A stretch of DNA of 16,887 nt from DAOOWV01 sp035371485 (lineage in GTDB: Bacteria; Patescibacteriota; Dojkabacteria; JAFGLO01). Positions 1 to 8,167 of the stretch are shown here, one piece after another (the first letter of the stretch is position 1; every line of letters begins with the position of its first letter). The stretch lies in contig DAOOWV010000022.1 of NCBI GenBank assembly GCA_035371485.1, forward strand, positions 1-16,887, written 5' to 3'. The notes beneath the pieces are model-generated. The model did not search any database and was not told the origin of the DNA. It saw nothing but the letters and a program-made list of their open reading frames with translations. A program made the translations under genes and the position numbers.

Positions 1-464
1 ATAGTAATGCACAGAACAAAAGAGTAGTACTTGGAATCCTTGGGACACTACACCCTAATGTAATTAAAAACTTCAAACTTCCCAAATATACATCTGCAAT
101 GGAATTGCTTTTACAGGAATTCCATGTCCTGAGTAGAACAACAAATTACAAAAAAGTATATCCTTTTCCACCTATTATTCAAGACATGTGCTTTATTATC
201 GATGACAATACCGAATATAGAGGATTAAAAGACGCTATTTTAACTTCTAATGCAAAAGAATATATTGAAAAATTGGATATTATAGACATATTTAGAAATG
301 ATGAAAATCCCATTATTAAAAAAGGACAAGTACAAAAACAGGTTACAATCAGAATCTATTTTAATAAATACAGTAACCAGATTACAAATAAAGATGTTGA
401 GGACTTACGAAAATCAATAATTGAAAGGGTAAAAGAGAAAGTTAATGGAGAACTTAAACTCTAG
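1..464 (+). CDS. pheT: Phenylalanyl-tRNA synthetase beta subunit, C-terminal fragment (cut by window start)
   Basis: The reading frame is open from base 3 to a TAG at 462-464, so only the last ~153 codons are present and the ATG at 99 is internal. The first ~30 residues include VVLGILGTLHPNV, the 'G.lG.lhP' strand typical of the PheT catalytic-like core just before its C-terminal domain. From about base 150 the protein matches the ferredoxin-fold anticodon-binding (FDX-ACB) domain: KVYPFPPIIQDMCFII corresponds to the family's 'yPsv.rDl.fvv' start, and the protein ends in an amphipathic helix, as FDX-ACB does. PheT pairs with PheS to charge tRNA-Phe in the cytoplasm. The GH18 gene starts 29 nt downstream on the same strand and may be co-transcribed. 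Family assignment is firm; I cannot judge the missing N-terminal part. Confidence 0.88.
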   Translation, partial: SNAQNKRVVLGILGTLHPNVIKNFKLPKYTSAMELLLQEFHVLSRTTNYKKVYPFPPIIQDMCFIIDDNTEYRGLKDAILTSNAKEYIEKLDIIDIFRNDENPIIKKGQVQKQVTIRIYFNKYSNQITNKDVEDLRKSIIERVKEKVNGELKL

Positions 465-493
465 TTCAAAAAAATTACTTAAACAATTTCAGT

Positions 494-2641
494 ATGAAAA
501 AGGGAATTATATTTACAGTAGCTTTCTTACTATTAGTTATTTCAATTGTCACTTATTTTGTTTGGTACAAGCCCAAGGTACAGATAGTTAGGGAAAATAT
601 TGAAACCAGATCGTCACTTATTAATGAGTCTAATTTCTTTTTTTGGGATGTTGCAGACAACGTTTCTATAGACTACATAAATGCTTCACATTATGATTTT
701 GTAATCCTTTCCCCTGATAAAATTAAATCTCTCGCTACCGAAGCAATACAAAAAAATATAATTATTGATTATTCTCAAAATATAAATATTAATGAATTAA
801 AAGATAATCAAGAACTCAATAAGCATTATGGAATAATTGGAGTTTTGGTACCTATTTCAGAAATTAATAAGAATGTAAATCAAATTAAATCAACATGTAT
901 GCCATGGGGATGTACAATAAATTATTTGACACAATTTTTTCTTCTTTGGGATGAGGAACCTAGTAAACAGTTAATTGATTTGATTGATAAACATCCAGAA
1001 AATTTTTCTATTATTGCAGAAAATATTATCACTGAAAATAAGGAAATTACCACACCAAGTAACATTAAACTCTTTTCAGTAGAAAATTTAACAGGAAAGC
1101 CTTCCATCGATAATACTAAGCTATGGAAAGATATTGGTAACATTGTCAAAAACGCCGATCAAAATAAATATGGATATCAATTAGTCTTTGATAAAGATAA
1201 TAAATATCCTACTCTATCTCAAGTACCCAAAGCTTCTGTAGAATTAATAAATGACACAGTTCCTGTATTTAAATGGAATATTATTGCTCCACACAAAGGA
1301 GTATCCCAACAATCCTACAGCATGTCAATTAATAGCAAGGATACAGACTGGTCACAATATTTTTTTAATTATCCTGTAGAAGTACATCTTGAAGATGACC
1401 CTATCAACCTTATGTACACAACTGGACGAACTCCTTCATCAATGACATCTGCTGAAATCATACCAGAAAACGAAGTTATTGGAACTGAATTTTCTATGAT
1501 GTTACAAATTTGGACATTGGTATCCTTTGAAGGATATGATACTTTTGAAACAGTTCCAGTATATCCAACATTTCTTACATTTGATTTTGATTTTTTAAAT
1601 TATCAAAAAAATGGAACTAATAATAATTTTAAATCAATAGCTTGGATTCCTGAATGGGGAATAGAAGAAGGTTTAAATACATTAAGGAGTACCCCAAATC
1701 AATATACTACTGTTAGTCCAGTGTGGTTTTGGCCAAAATCCGATGGAACCTTAAGAACATTGCAAAGCTATAACAATCAGGATCTTATCCAATTTGGTCG
1801 AAGCAACAATATAGCTATAATCCCATCAATTCAAATAGAAAATGATGACGTAGAAGTTGTTTCATCATTGTTAAACGAATCTGTTGATAAGCATATTGAT
1901 TCAATAGTGGACGTTGTAGTACAAAACGATTATGATGGAATTGACCTTGATTATGAAATAACTTATCAAAAAGATAAAGAAGCCTTAATTGGTTTTCTGC
2001 GTAAACTTGCTGACAAACTCCATGAAAATGGAAAAATATTAAGTTTTACTGTACTTCCTCAGTGGGGAGACAACATCACCTATGGATTTAGACCTGAAAC
2101 CCATATGGCACAAGATTGGAAACAGATAGGGGAGATTGTAGATGAATTTAGAATAATGTCATATGATTATAGAACAAGATCAAATGCAATTCCGGGAGCA
2201 ATAGCTCCTTATGCATGGTATTTAGCCATTCTTAGATATGCTCAGCAAAATGTACCCAACGAGAAGATAATTATGGGAATTCCTTTATATGGCGTTGATT
2301 GGAAATTAATAAGCAATAATGAAATTTCACTTAATAGTTACACCACAGGACAATCATTATATAATGATATTAATAGCTTACTTACTAGTAGTTTCAAAAG
2401 AAGAGAGCAACTTGTCGATGGAGGATTATCATTAAATCCACTAGGGGCATATAGTAGAAATGCGTACTCTGGATTTTATAGAAATTCAAATGATTGGAAT
2501 CAAGAACAAATACAGGTTTACGTTAATAATGGTTGGAGGTTTACTTCTTACTTAAATAAAAATAACGTCAATCAAAGAATTCTAACTGCAAAAGATGCTG
2601 GTATTGGTGGTTACGCTGTATGGAGACTTATCAGTTATTAA
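494..2641 (+). CDS. Membrane-anchored glycoside hydrolase family 18 protein (YaaH/SleL-like)
   Basis: 715 aa. Residues ~4-24 form one hydrophobic segment after MKKG, so the protein is probably a signal-anchored enzyme facing outward. The GH18 barrel starts near residue 380 (SIAWIPEWG). The catalytic signature DGIDLDYE lies at 481-488, with D481, D484, D486 and the proton donor E488 all present. The MSYDY substrate-binding strand is at 555-559, IIMGIPLYGVDW follows, and the barrel closes with YAVWRLISY at the C-terminus. Relatives in the YaaH/SleL group hydrolyse N-acetylglucosaminyl bonds of peptidoglycan or related glycans; the substrate here is inferred. Residues ~30-375 match nothing I recognise and are unusually long for a GH18 N-terminal extension. 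It follows pheT by 29 nt; there is no Shine-Dalgarno sequence before the ATG. Confidence 0.85.
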   Translation: MKKGIIFTVAFLLLVISIVTYFVWYKPKVQIVRENIETRSSLINESNFFFWDVADNVSIDYINASHYDFVILSPDKIKSLATEAIQKNIIIDYSQNININELKDNQELNKHYGIIGVLVPISEINKNVNQIKSTCMPWGCTINYLTQFFLLWDEEPSKQLIDLIDKHPENFSIIAENIITENKEITTPSNIKLFSVENLTGKPSIDNTKLWKDIGNIVKNADQNKYGYQLVFDKDNKYPTLSQVPKASVELINDTVPVFKWNIIAPHKGVSQQSYSMSINSKDTDWSQYFFNYPVEVHLEDDPINLMYTTGRTPSSMTSAEIIPENEVIGTEFSMMLQIWTLVSFEGYDTFETVPVYPTFLTFDFDFLNYQKNGTNNNFKSIAWIPEWGIEEGLNTLRSTPNQYTTVSPVWFWPKSDGTLRTLQSYNNQDLIQFGRSNNIAIIPSIQIENDDVEVVSSLLNESVDKHIDSIVDVVVQNDYDGIDLDYEITYQKDKEALIGFLRKLADKLHENGKILSFTVLPQWGDNITYGFRPETHMAQDWKQIGEIVDEFRIMSYDYRTRSNAIPGAIAPYAWYLAILRYAQQNVPNEKIIMGIPLYGVDWKLISNNEISLNSYTTGQSLYNDINSLLTSSFKRREQLVDGGLSLNPLGAYSRNAYSGFYRNSNDWNQEQIQVYVNNGWRFTSYLNKNNVNQRILTAKDAGIGGYAVWRLISY

Positions 2642-2700
2642 ATGATACATGATATGTGATATATGATAAACCTATCATTTATCACTCATCACTTATCATT
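2641..2700. repeat. Heptamer-repeat inverted repeat (long imperfect hairpin)
   Basis: Immediately after the GH18 stop come four 7-nt units of the form RTGATAH (2642-2669), then a short spacer, then four units of the form YATCAYT (2673-2700). The two arms (2641-2668 and 2673-2700) pair at about 23 of 28 positions around the loop AACC. The best part is a 13-bp stem with one mismatch (2656-2668 with 2673-2685). It lies between the GH18 gene and the converging oxidoreductase pseudogene, whose TGA stop (2689-2691) falls inside the right arm. It could act as a bidirectional terminator, but there is no T-tract. A related 25-nt copy of the right arm lies at 3717-3741. Confidence 0.75.
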
Positions 2701-3665
2701 TAAGTAGAGTTTTCGCACCGCTATAATTCCTGTTGCTGACGCTCCAACTATATATCCTGAAACCCCTGCCCCATCTCCAGCCACATATAAATTCTTAACT
2801 TGGGTCTGTAAGTTATTATCAGTCTTTACCATTGATCCTCTAAATTTTACCTCAGGTGCATATAAAAGATTTGAACCATTATTGATACCGACAAGTACTT
2901 TATCAAGTTTATCCAATCCTTCAAGGATGTTAATAACTATTCTATGAGGCAATGCCATTGAAATATCTCCTGGGGTAGCATCTTTTAAAGTAGGTTGCAC
3001 AAAACTTCTATTTATTCTATTCCATATTTTGAACAGATACTTTGAAGCCATGATGCACCTATTCTACCCAGAGCCAAAAGGATTATTTTACCTAAAATTT
3101 CAACATTTCTCTGATTTTTATTGACTGTAACTTTTCTCCCTTGCAAGTACCATCTTCAACAATAAGATCATTAACCTCGTGTTCACATAAAATTTCAACT
3201 CCGTTATCTTTTAAATACTTTTAAAATTTCTTAATAATTGGAATAAGTTTATCAGTACCTACATGTTGAGTCCTTCTAATATATAACCGGATATCTTCTT
3301 TTTGAGCTTTTTCGACAAGACTTGAAACTGCATCCATATCCTTAGGATAAAACTCTGAATCCACACCAAATTTTCTATAAATTTCTTCAACTTCCTTTAC
3401 CAATAACTCGTAATCATCAAGGGTTACTAAGTGTAGGGACTTTGTATGACTCAAAACTGGAGTATAATGGAGTTTTCCATCTGAATATGTCCCTGCACCA
3501 CCCAAATCACACATAACTTCATCTCTTTGACGTTTTCGTCGTATTTTTTCCTTTTTCAATCAATAAGATTTTTAATTTCTTTTTATTTTGAATTAATTTA
3601 TATGCTGCAAACATTCCTGCAGGACCACCACCAACAATAATTATATCGTATATATTTTTTAATAA
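2689..3665 (-). pseudogene. Decayed NAD(FAD)-utilising dehydrogenase (COG2509-like flavoprotein)
   Basis: Pieces of one flavoprotein follow in order on the minus strand. First is an FAD-binding Rossmann start, YDIIIVGGGPAGMFAAYKL (about 3655-3595). Next is LGGAGTYSDGKL (about 3510-3470), then KYLKDNGVEILCEHEVND (about 3220-3170), then LALGRIGASWL (about 3080-3045). Last is a C-terminal block with TPGDISMALPHRI, LLYAPEVKF and LYVAGDGAGVSGYIVGA (about 2990-2725). The lesions are as follows: no start codon in the N-terminal frame (open only from 3665, after a TAA); a frameshift near 3540-3556 in A-runs; an in-frame TAA at 3221-3223; a frameshift near 3132-3135; and loss of coding sequence plus a frame change near 3025-3040. 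The remaining ~325 codons compare with roughly 450 in intact relatives. Direct repeats flank it (2679-2703 and 3717-3741). The identity is good and the gene is clearly dead. Confidence 0.8.
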
Positions 3666-3716
3666 TTAAATTAAAGAACTAGGAAATATCACTCTCTAAT
3701 TTTTTTTCTTTCTTAC

Positions 3717-3741
3717 TTATCACCTATCACGTATCATTTAA
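3717..3741. repeat. Second copy of the TATCAC-type heptamer repeat
   Basis: These 25 nt match 2679-2703 at 22 of 25 positions in the same orientation. Both consist of three 7-nt units ending in TATCATTTAA. The copies sit on either side of the oxidoreductase pseudogene, 1,038 nt apart. The remaining spacer (3742-3823) up to the pyrG stop shows no gene. A run of eight T at 3700-3707 has no stem before it. Confidence 0.6.
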
Positions 3742-3823
3742 TATCAACTTTTCGTTCTCTCACTTTAGTTGAAAGTTAACCAGCCCCAAATTCTAAAAAC
3801 CAAGAAGAGCAGGAATTCACTTG

Positions 3824-5491
3824 TTAGTTTGTTAATTTTTTCACTTGATTTATAAAACCAACAAATATTGGATGTGGATGTATAAACCTCGTTTTCAATT
3901 CTGGATGGTATTGTGTTCCAATAAAGAAAGGATGTACTTTTTTAGGTAATTCTATTGCTTCAACTAAATTTCCATCAGGACTTGTACCACTTATGATCAT
4001 ACCGGCTTTCTCAAGCATCTCTCTGTATTCATTATTAAATTCATATCGATGTCTATGTCTTTCCATTACTGTTGGCAAATTGTAAAGTGAATTACCATTT
4101 TTTATTCCATCAGCATATAATTCTTCAAGAATAGAACCCTTTTTTACTTCACAAGGATAGGCTCCAAGTCTAACAGTTCCACCATATTGCTGCTTTTCTA
4201 AGAGTTGCTTTTGATATTCCATTATATGCACGACAGGATATTTAGTATTGGGATCGACTTCTTCTGAATTAGCCCCCTCAAGTCCAAGAACATTTCTGGC
4301 ATATTCAATAACTGCCATTTGCATCCCAAAACAAAGACCAAGGTATGGAATTTTATTAGTTCTAGCAATTTCCACTGCCTTGATTTTACCTTCAACTCCT
4401 CTACTCCCCCAACCTTGAGGAATTATTATTCCCGGAAAATTCTTAATTTTCGAAATTGCATCCAGATTGTTTTCAAAATCATCAGCAACAAACCATTCAA
4501 TTTCTGAATTAACCCCACATTCCCATGAAGCGTGTCTAATTGCTTCTAAGACAGAAACATACGAGTCTTTTAGGCTAAATTTTCCACTCTGAAAATATTT
4601 ACCCACAACTCCTATTTTTACACTTTTTTTGATGATATTGATAGAATCCACTTTTGATTTCCAGGCTGTAAATAATTCATTCTTCTCTCGCTTTAATCCT
4701 AAAACTTTTACAATCTTTTCACCTAGATTCTGTTCATCAAAATTAACTGGAATTTTATATATATTATCAACATCTGGAGCATCAATAACATTTTCTTCAT
4801 TTACAGTACAATGCTTTGCCAAATGACTTGCTCTAAACTCATCCATCCCAACTTCAGATCTTGCGATAATAAAATCAGGGTTAATTCCAGCATTATTTAA
4901 TAGTCTTACTGAAATTTGGACTGGCTTGGTTTTCATCTCTCCCAAATTTGAAGGTACTGGAAGATAAGACACATGAACATGAATAACATCACTTGGAGAC
5001 TTAACCTTCATTACACGATTAGCTTCTAAAAACAAGGTGTTAGCAATTTCACCTACCGTTCCCCCTATTTCAATAATTGTAATATCAGCTTTGGTTTCTT
5101 CACTTACATTCTTTATCCATGTTACCATCCCATCAGGTACATGAAAATCCATACTTACCCATTTTCCTTCAAAAGCCAGAGAACGCTCATCTTTAATAAC
5201 CTGATTTAAAACAGCACCACAAGTCATTGAGTTTTTCCTTCCAAAATTTTCATCAGTAAATCGTTCATAAGTTCCAATATCCATATCAGTCTCAAACCCA
5301 TCTTCCAATACAAATGTCTCTCCATGTTCCAGTGGATTCATAGTTCCAGCATCCACATTCAGATATGGATCAGCCTTTATCATCGTTACTTTGTACCCAT
5401 ATGATTTCATAATGAAAGCGATAGAGGCGGAAGTAACCCCCTTACCAATACCTGAAATAACACCACCAGAGACAAATATAAACTTGGACAT
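3824..5491 (-). CDS. pyrG: CTP synthase (glutamine-hydrolysing)
   Basis: 555 aa from the ATG at 5491. It makes CTP from UTP, ATP and glutamine in the cytoplasm. The N-terminal synthetase domain opens with KFIFVSGGVISGIGKG (phosphate-binding loop, residues ~9-18), then DPYLNVDAGTMNP, ETDMDIGTYERF, EIGGTVGE (metal/nucleotide site) and the UTP/CTP-binding KTKPVQISV. The C-terminal class I glutaminase domain has its nucleophile C387 in GLCFGMQ and the catalytic H529/E531 in QYHPE. All key residues are present and the length is normal (535-560). An upstream in-frame ATG at 5533 would add 14 residues. I reject it because it overlaps an extended -10 element and family members start right at this point. 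The gene is divergent from the Na/Pi transporter gene. Confidence 0.97.
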   Translation of the reverse strand: MSKFIFVSGGVISGIGKGVTSASIAFIMKSYGYKVTMIKADPYLNVDAGTMNPLEHGETFVLEDGFETDMDIGTYERFTDENFGRKNSMTCGAVLNQVIKDERSLAFEGKWVSMDFHVPDGMVTWIKNVSEETKADITIIEIGGTVGEIANTLFLEANRVMKVKSPSDVIHVHVSYLPVPSNLGEMKTKPVQISVRLLNNAGINPDFIIARSEVGMDEFRASHLAKHCTVNEENVIDAPDVDNIYKIPVNFDEQNLGEKIVKVLGLKREKNELFTAWKSKVDSINIIKKSVKIGVVGKYFQSGKFSLKDSYVSVLEAIRHASWECGVNSEIEWFVADDFENNLDAISKIKNFPGIIIPQGWGSRGVEGKIKAVEIARTNKIPYLGLCFGMQMAVIEYARNVLGLEGANSEEVDPNTKYPVVHIMEYQKQLLEKQQYGGTVRLGAYPCEVKKGSILEELYADGIKNGNSLYNLPTVMERHRHRYEFNNEYREMLEKAGMIISGTSPDGNLVEAIELPKKVHPFFIGTQYHPELKTRFIHPHPIFVGFINQVKKLTN

Positions 5492-5523
5492 CGGAGAACA
5501 TGTTAAGTTAAATTGACCGAAGT

Positions 5524-5532
5524 ATTGTAACA
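5524..5532 (-). promoter_or_regulatory. pyrG extended -10 element
   Basis: Minus-strand TGTTACAAT (5532-5524) is an extended -10 (TGn plus TACAAT, one mismatch to TATAAT). The -35 region is poor. It would give a ~26-nt leader to the ATG at 5491 and rules out the longer ATG at 5533, which would lie at or before the transcription start. Confidence 0.45.
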
Positions 5533-5536
5533 TGTT

Positions 5537-5565
5537 TTGCAGAAAAATAAAAAAGACGTTATAAT
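5537..5565 (+). promoter_or_regulatory. Promoter of the Na/Pi cotransporter gene
   Basis: TTGCAG (5537-5542), a 17-nt spacer and a perfect TATAAT (5560-5565). Transcription would start near 5572, about 20 nt before the ATG at 5592. The element shares the intergenic region with the divergent pyrG promoter. Confidence 0.55.
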
Positions 5566-5591
5566 TTGAAAAATAGTTTATTATTGTTACA

Positions 5592-7178
5592 ATGTCAGAT
5601 TCTCTTCAAATAATTATTGGCATCATTTCATCACTTATCTTGTTTTTATATGGAATTGAAAGCTTAAGTAATGAGTTGTTAACATTTAATTCATATAGTT
5701 TCAGGACCTTCTTATCGAAAATAACACAAAACAGAGTTATGGGGATGTTTCTTGGATTAATAAGTAGTGCAATTGTACAATCAAGATCAACAATTATCGG
5801 AATGACTCTTAGTCTGGTCAATGCAAGTATAATTACTTTTAAAAACAGCTTAAGCATTATACTAGGAGCTAATATCGGAATTGCACTATCCTCACAACTA
5901 GTATTTATTGACACTCAAATTTTTGCTCCAATACTTATAACATTAGGCTTTATACTTAAAACAATAGGTGGAAAGATAAAAATTGCAAGTAAACCAATAT
6001 TCTTTACAGGAGTAATAATTTTTGCATTACAGCTTTTATCAAAAAATATCAATGTTCTAAATAACAATTCATTCTTAATTGATTTTTTCTCACAATTTGA
6101 CAATATTGTTTTAGCTTTTGTTGTTTCAGCATTAGTCACTGGGATTATACATTCAAGCACTGTAATTCTTGGTACAATTATTATTTTGGTTCAAGCAGGT
6201 CTAATTCCAATGGATGTAGCTATTGTGATGATATTAGGAGCAAATTTTGGATCAACTTTAAGTGTTATGTTGTCAAGCATTAGTCTTGATTCTTATGCTA
6301 AAAAGACATCATTCTTAAATGTGTTTTTAAATACTTTCACATCTTTTTTTGTTTTCCTATTTTTGAATAAAGCAGTTTCATTTACTTCACTTTTACCTGG
6401 ATCATCAGCTCAACAAGTTGCATATGCAAATCTTATATTCAACGTTTCAACAATGTTATTTTTTATGCCCCTAATAAACCCAATAGTAAAAATAATCGAA
6501 AGATTCTTTCCAAGTAAAGAGGAAGAGATACAATTTAAAACGAAATACATAATTTTACAGGAAACAAGTGACATACAAGAGCAATACTCTATGATAAAAA
6601 AAGAGTTAACCAATGCTATTGAGAATACACAGAAGATTTATAAAAGTGCAATGAAGATATTTTATAAACCATCAGAGCTCTTGTTGATGCAAATTGAGAA
6701 AAGAGAATTATATAATGATTATCTTGATGATCAAATTACTTTAGCAAATATTGAATTAATTAAAAACATTTCAACTAAAGATATCGCTTCATCATCTGTC
6801 AACACAATTAAAATTTCAAATAATATTGAACAGATGGGTGATTTAGGGAAAGATCTTAAAGATGTTTTTATAAAAATGCATAAAAAAGGTATTCCACAAT
6901 TATCCGTTGATATAACTTCAATTTGCCAAATTGAAAAACAATTTCAAAAATTACTAAATTTGCTTAAAGTAGCAATTCTAAATAATAACGCTGAAAATAT
7001 AGCTAACTTAAAAGAGTATGAAAACAAAATTGTTGCCAATATTCAAAAGAACCTTGATAATCATATTAATAAAATTCTAGAGAAAAAAGGATATATCGGA
7101 AGTGTTTTTGTTGATGCATTATCAATACTAGAATTATCAATTGCAAAGGTAAGAGAAATTAGGAAAATATTGGAATAA
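5592..7178 (+). CDS. Na+/phosphate-cotransporter family membrane protein with PhoU-like C-terminal domain
   Basis: 528 aa. Residues 1 to ~310 are a multi-spanning membrane region with the two inverted repeats of the Na/Pi cotransporter family (NptA/SLC34 type). Each repeat contains the re-entrant signature followed by an 'ILGANxG' loop (SIILGANIG; VMILGANFG). Residues ~335-528 are cytoplasmic, helical, rich in Lys, Glu and Ile, and fit the PhoU-like bundle that bacterial members carry. The usual QSSS ion/phosphate-binding motifs are altered to QSRS (63-66, an Arg in the pocket) and HSST (187-190). Phosphate transport is therefore uncertain and the substrate may differ. The stop lies 2 nt from the stop of the convergent gene at 7181. 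Confidence 0.85.
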   Translation: MSDSLQIIIGIISSLILFLYGIESLSNELLTFNSYSFRTFLSKITQNRVMGMFLGLISSAIVQSRSTIIGMTLSLVNASIITFKNSLSIILGANIGIALSSQLVFIDTQIFAPILITLGFILKTIGGKIKIASKPIFFTGVIIFALQLLSKNINVLNNNSFLIDFFSQFDNIVLAFVVSALVTGIIHSSTVILGTIIILVQAGLIPMDVAIVMILGANFGSTLSVMLSSISLDSYAKKTSFLNVFLNTFTSFFVFLFLNKAVSFTSLLPGSSAQQVAYANLIFNVSTMLFFMPLINPIVKIIERFFPSKEEEIQFKTKYIILQETSDIQEQYSMIKKELTNAIENTQKIYKSAMKIFYKPSELLLMQIEKRELYNDYLDDQITLANIELIKNISTKDIASSSVNTIKISNNIEQMGDLGKDLKDVFIKMHKKGIPQLSVDITSICQIEKQFQKLLNLLKVAILNNNAENIANLKEYENKIVANIQKNLDNHINKILEKKGYIGSVFVDALSILELSIAKVREIRKILE

Positions 7179-7180
7179 AA

Positions 7181-7552
7181 CTAAACGAGTAATAAAAATA
7201 CTTCAAGTACAAATAAACCTATTATACCGAGGATAATTAGAAACAAAAAAATTGCCAAAAGCAATACCGTTAAATTAAACTTTGACTCCACAGTTCGGAA
7301 TAAATTAATATCAAGCCAATATTTGTTATTTCCTTTTATAAAAGGAAATTTTTTCGTATCAGCTGTAATTTTTAAGTCTTTCCATTCTTGATCAAGCAAT
7401 ATTGCATTTTCTTCAGAAAGTGCATTTCTTTTTGTAAAATATTCTCTAATTTTACTAAGTTCGTAAGCTCTTCTACTTATTCTTTGAGAGGCTGAAGCAG
7501 TAATAATAGTAGATGATGAACTAATTATCGATGAAGTGTAAAAATTTAACAT
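7181..7552 (-). CDS. Hypothetical protein with C-terminal membrane anchor
   Basis: 123 aa, not recognised. The N-terminal third is Ser/Thr-rich (SSSSTIITASAS), a charged middle follows, and residues ~93-123 are almost entirely hydrophobic (TVLLLAIFLFLIILGIIGLF). That suggests a tail-anchored topology or a helical hairpin. It starts 1 nt after the stop of the upstream gene (7554-8156), so the two are very likely one operon with coupled translation. There is no Shine-Dalgarno sequence. The coding region contains a perfect 22-nt palindrome (7328-7349) that may serve the opposite strand as a terminator. Confidence 0.6.
   Translation of the reverse strand: MLNFYTSSIISSSSTIITASASQRISRRAYELSKIREYFTKRNALSEENAILLDQEWKDLKITADTKKFPFIKGNNKYWLDINLFRTVESKFNLTVLLLAIFLFLIILGIIGLFVLEVFLLLV
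7328..7354 (+). terminator. Possible terminator of the Na/Pi gene inside the opposite gene
   Basis: A perfect 22-nt palindrome (7328-7349) forms a 9-bp stem ATTTCCTTT/AAAGGAAAT with loop TATA and runs on into T's (7349-7354) on the plus strand. The Na/Pi gene ends at 7178 with only 2 nt before the converging gene, so any terminator for it must lie within that gene. The stem is AT-rich and so weak. Confidence 0.35.
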
Positions 7553-7553
7553 A

Positions 7554-8156
7554 TTAATAAATTTGAAAATTTAACAATTTTGGTTTTCTTTCGTATTTAT
7601 AAGAAATAATTACAATAGCATCGTATTCATCGTCTTTATTTAATACATTCATCTGACGAATCGAAAGTTCACTATCACAGTAGGGCAATTTCTCTTCAAA
7701 TTTAAAATCAACTGCATTACCAGGAAAGTTTGAATTTCCAACCGATGATGATTTCGAATTATTAACAGAAATTAAGTCATATACTAATCTTAATTTTTCG
7801 ATTGTTTCTTCAACCCTATAATTACTAATATAAATAAAAGCATGTTCTTGTTCATAAGGATAGTTAATAGATGATTTACTAATTCTCAACAAATCACCCA
7901 AATCGCCTTCTAAATTTAGATCTGCCATTGGTATTGGTGTTAAATAGGATGAAAGTCCCACATCAGTTAATAATATTTCAATATCATGATTTGGATTTGA
8001 TCTAAAATCTCTACAAACTGATATATTATCTTTTATCGACCAATAATATCTTTGGGTTTTGGCTGTATTAATAAATCAAAACACCATTGGATAAGTAATT
8101 ACTCCCACAATATATATCACTAACAGAACAAAAATCTTTTTAGCTATAACATTCAT
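7554..8156 (-). pseudogene. Hypothetical membrane-anchored protein interrupted by an in-frame TGA
   Basis: One frame runs from ATG 8156 to TAA 7554-7556 (200 codons) and is broken only by TGA at 8076-8078 (codon 27). The part before the TGA is an N-terminal membrane segment (KKIFVLLVIYIVGVITYPMV). After it come FINTAKTQRYYWSIKDN and a long soluble domain. A GTG at 7961 could start a 135-aa soluble form, but it has no visible promoter. The layout (anchor, then extracytoplasmic domain, then a coupled small membrane protein) fits a single ancestral gene with one nonsense change. Readthrough or a sequencing error would restore it. I do not recognise the domain. Confidence 0.55.
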
Positions 8157-8167
8157 AATTACATTTA

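Noticed and set aside
99..464. A stand-alone 121-aa protein from ATG 99
   Set aside because: The frame is open upstream to the window start and encodes the PheT core segment, so it is a gene fragment, not a small protein.
2641..2703. CRISPR array from the regular TATCAC repeats
   Set aside because: Units are 7 nt with no spacers, arranged as an inverted repeat; no cas genes are nearby.
3700..3707. Run of eight T as a terminator after the pseudogene region
   Set aside because: No stem precedes it on the plus strand, and on the minus strand it would be an A-run.
8076..8078. UGA recoded as Gly or Trp, as in Gracilibacteria/Absconditabacteria or mycoplasmas
   Set aside because: Intact genes totalling over 9 kb contain no in-frame TGA, while Gly and Trp are coded by GGN and TGG. 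A recoded genome would show many. The single TGA is better explained by a nonsense change, error or readthrough.
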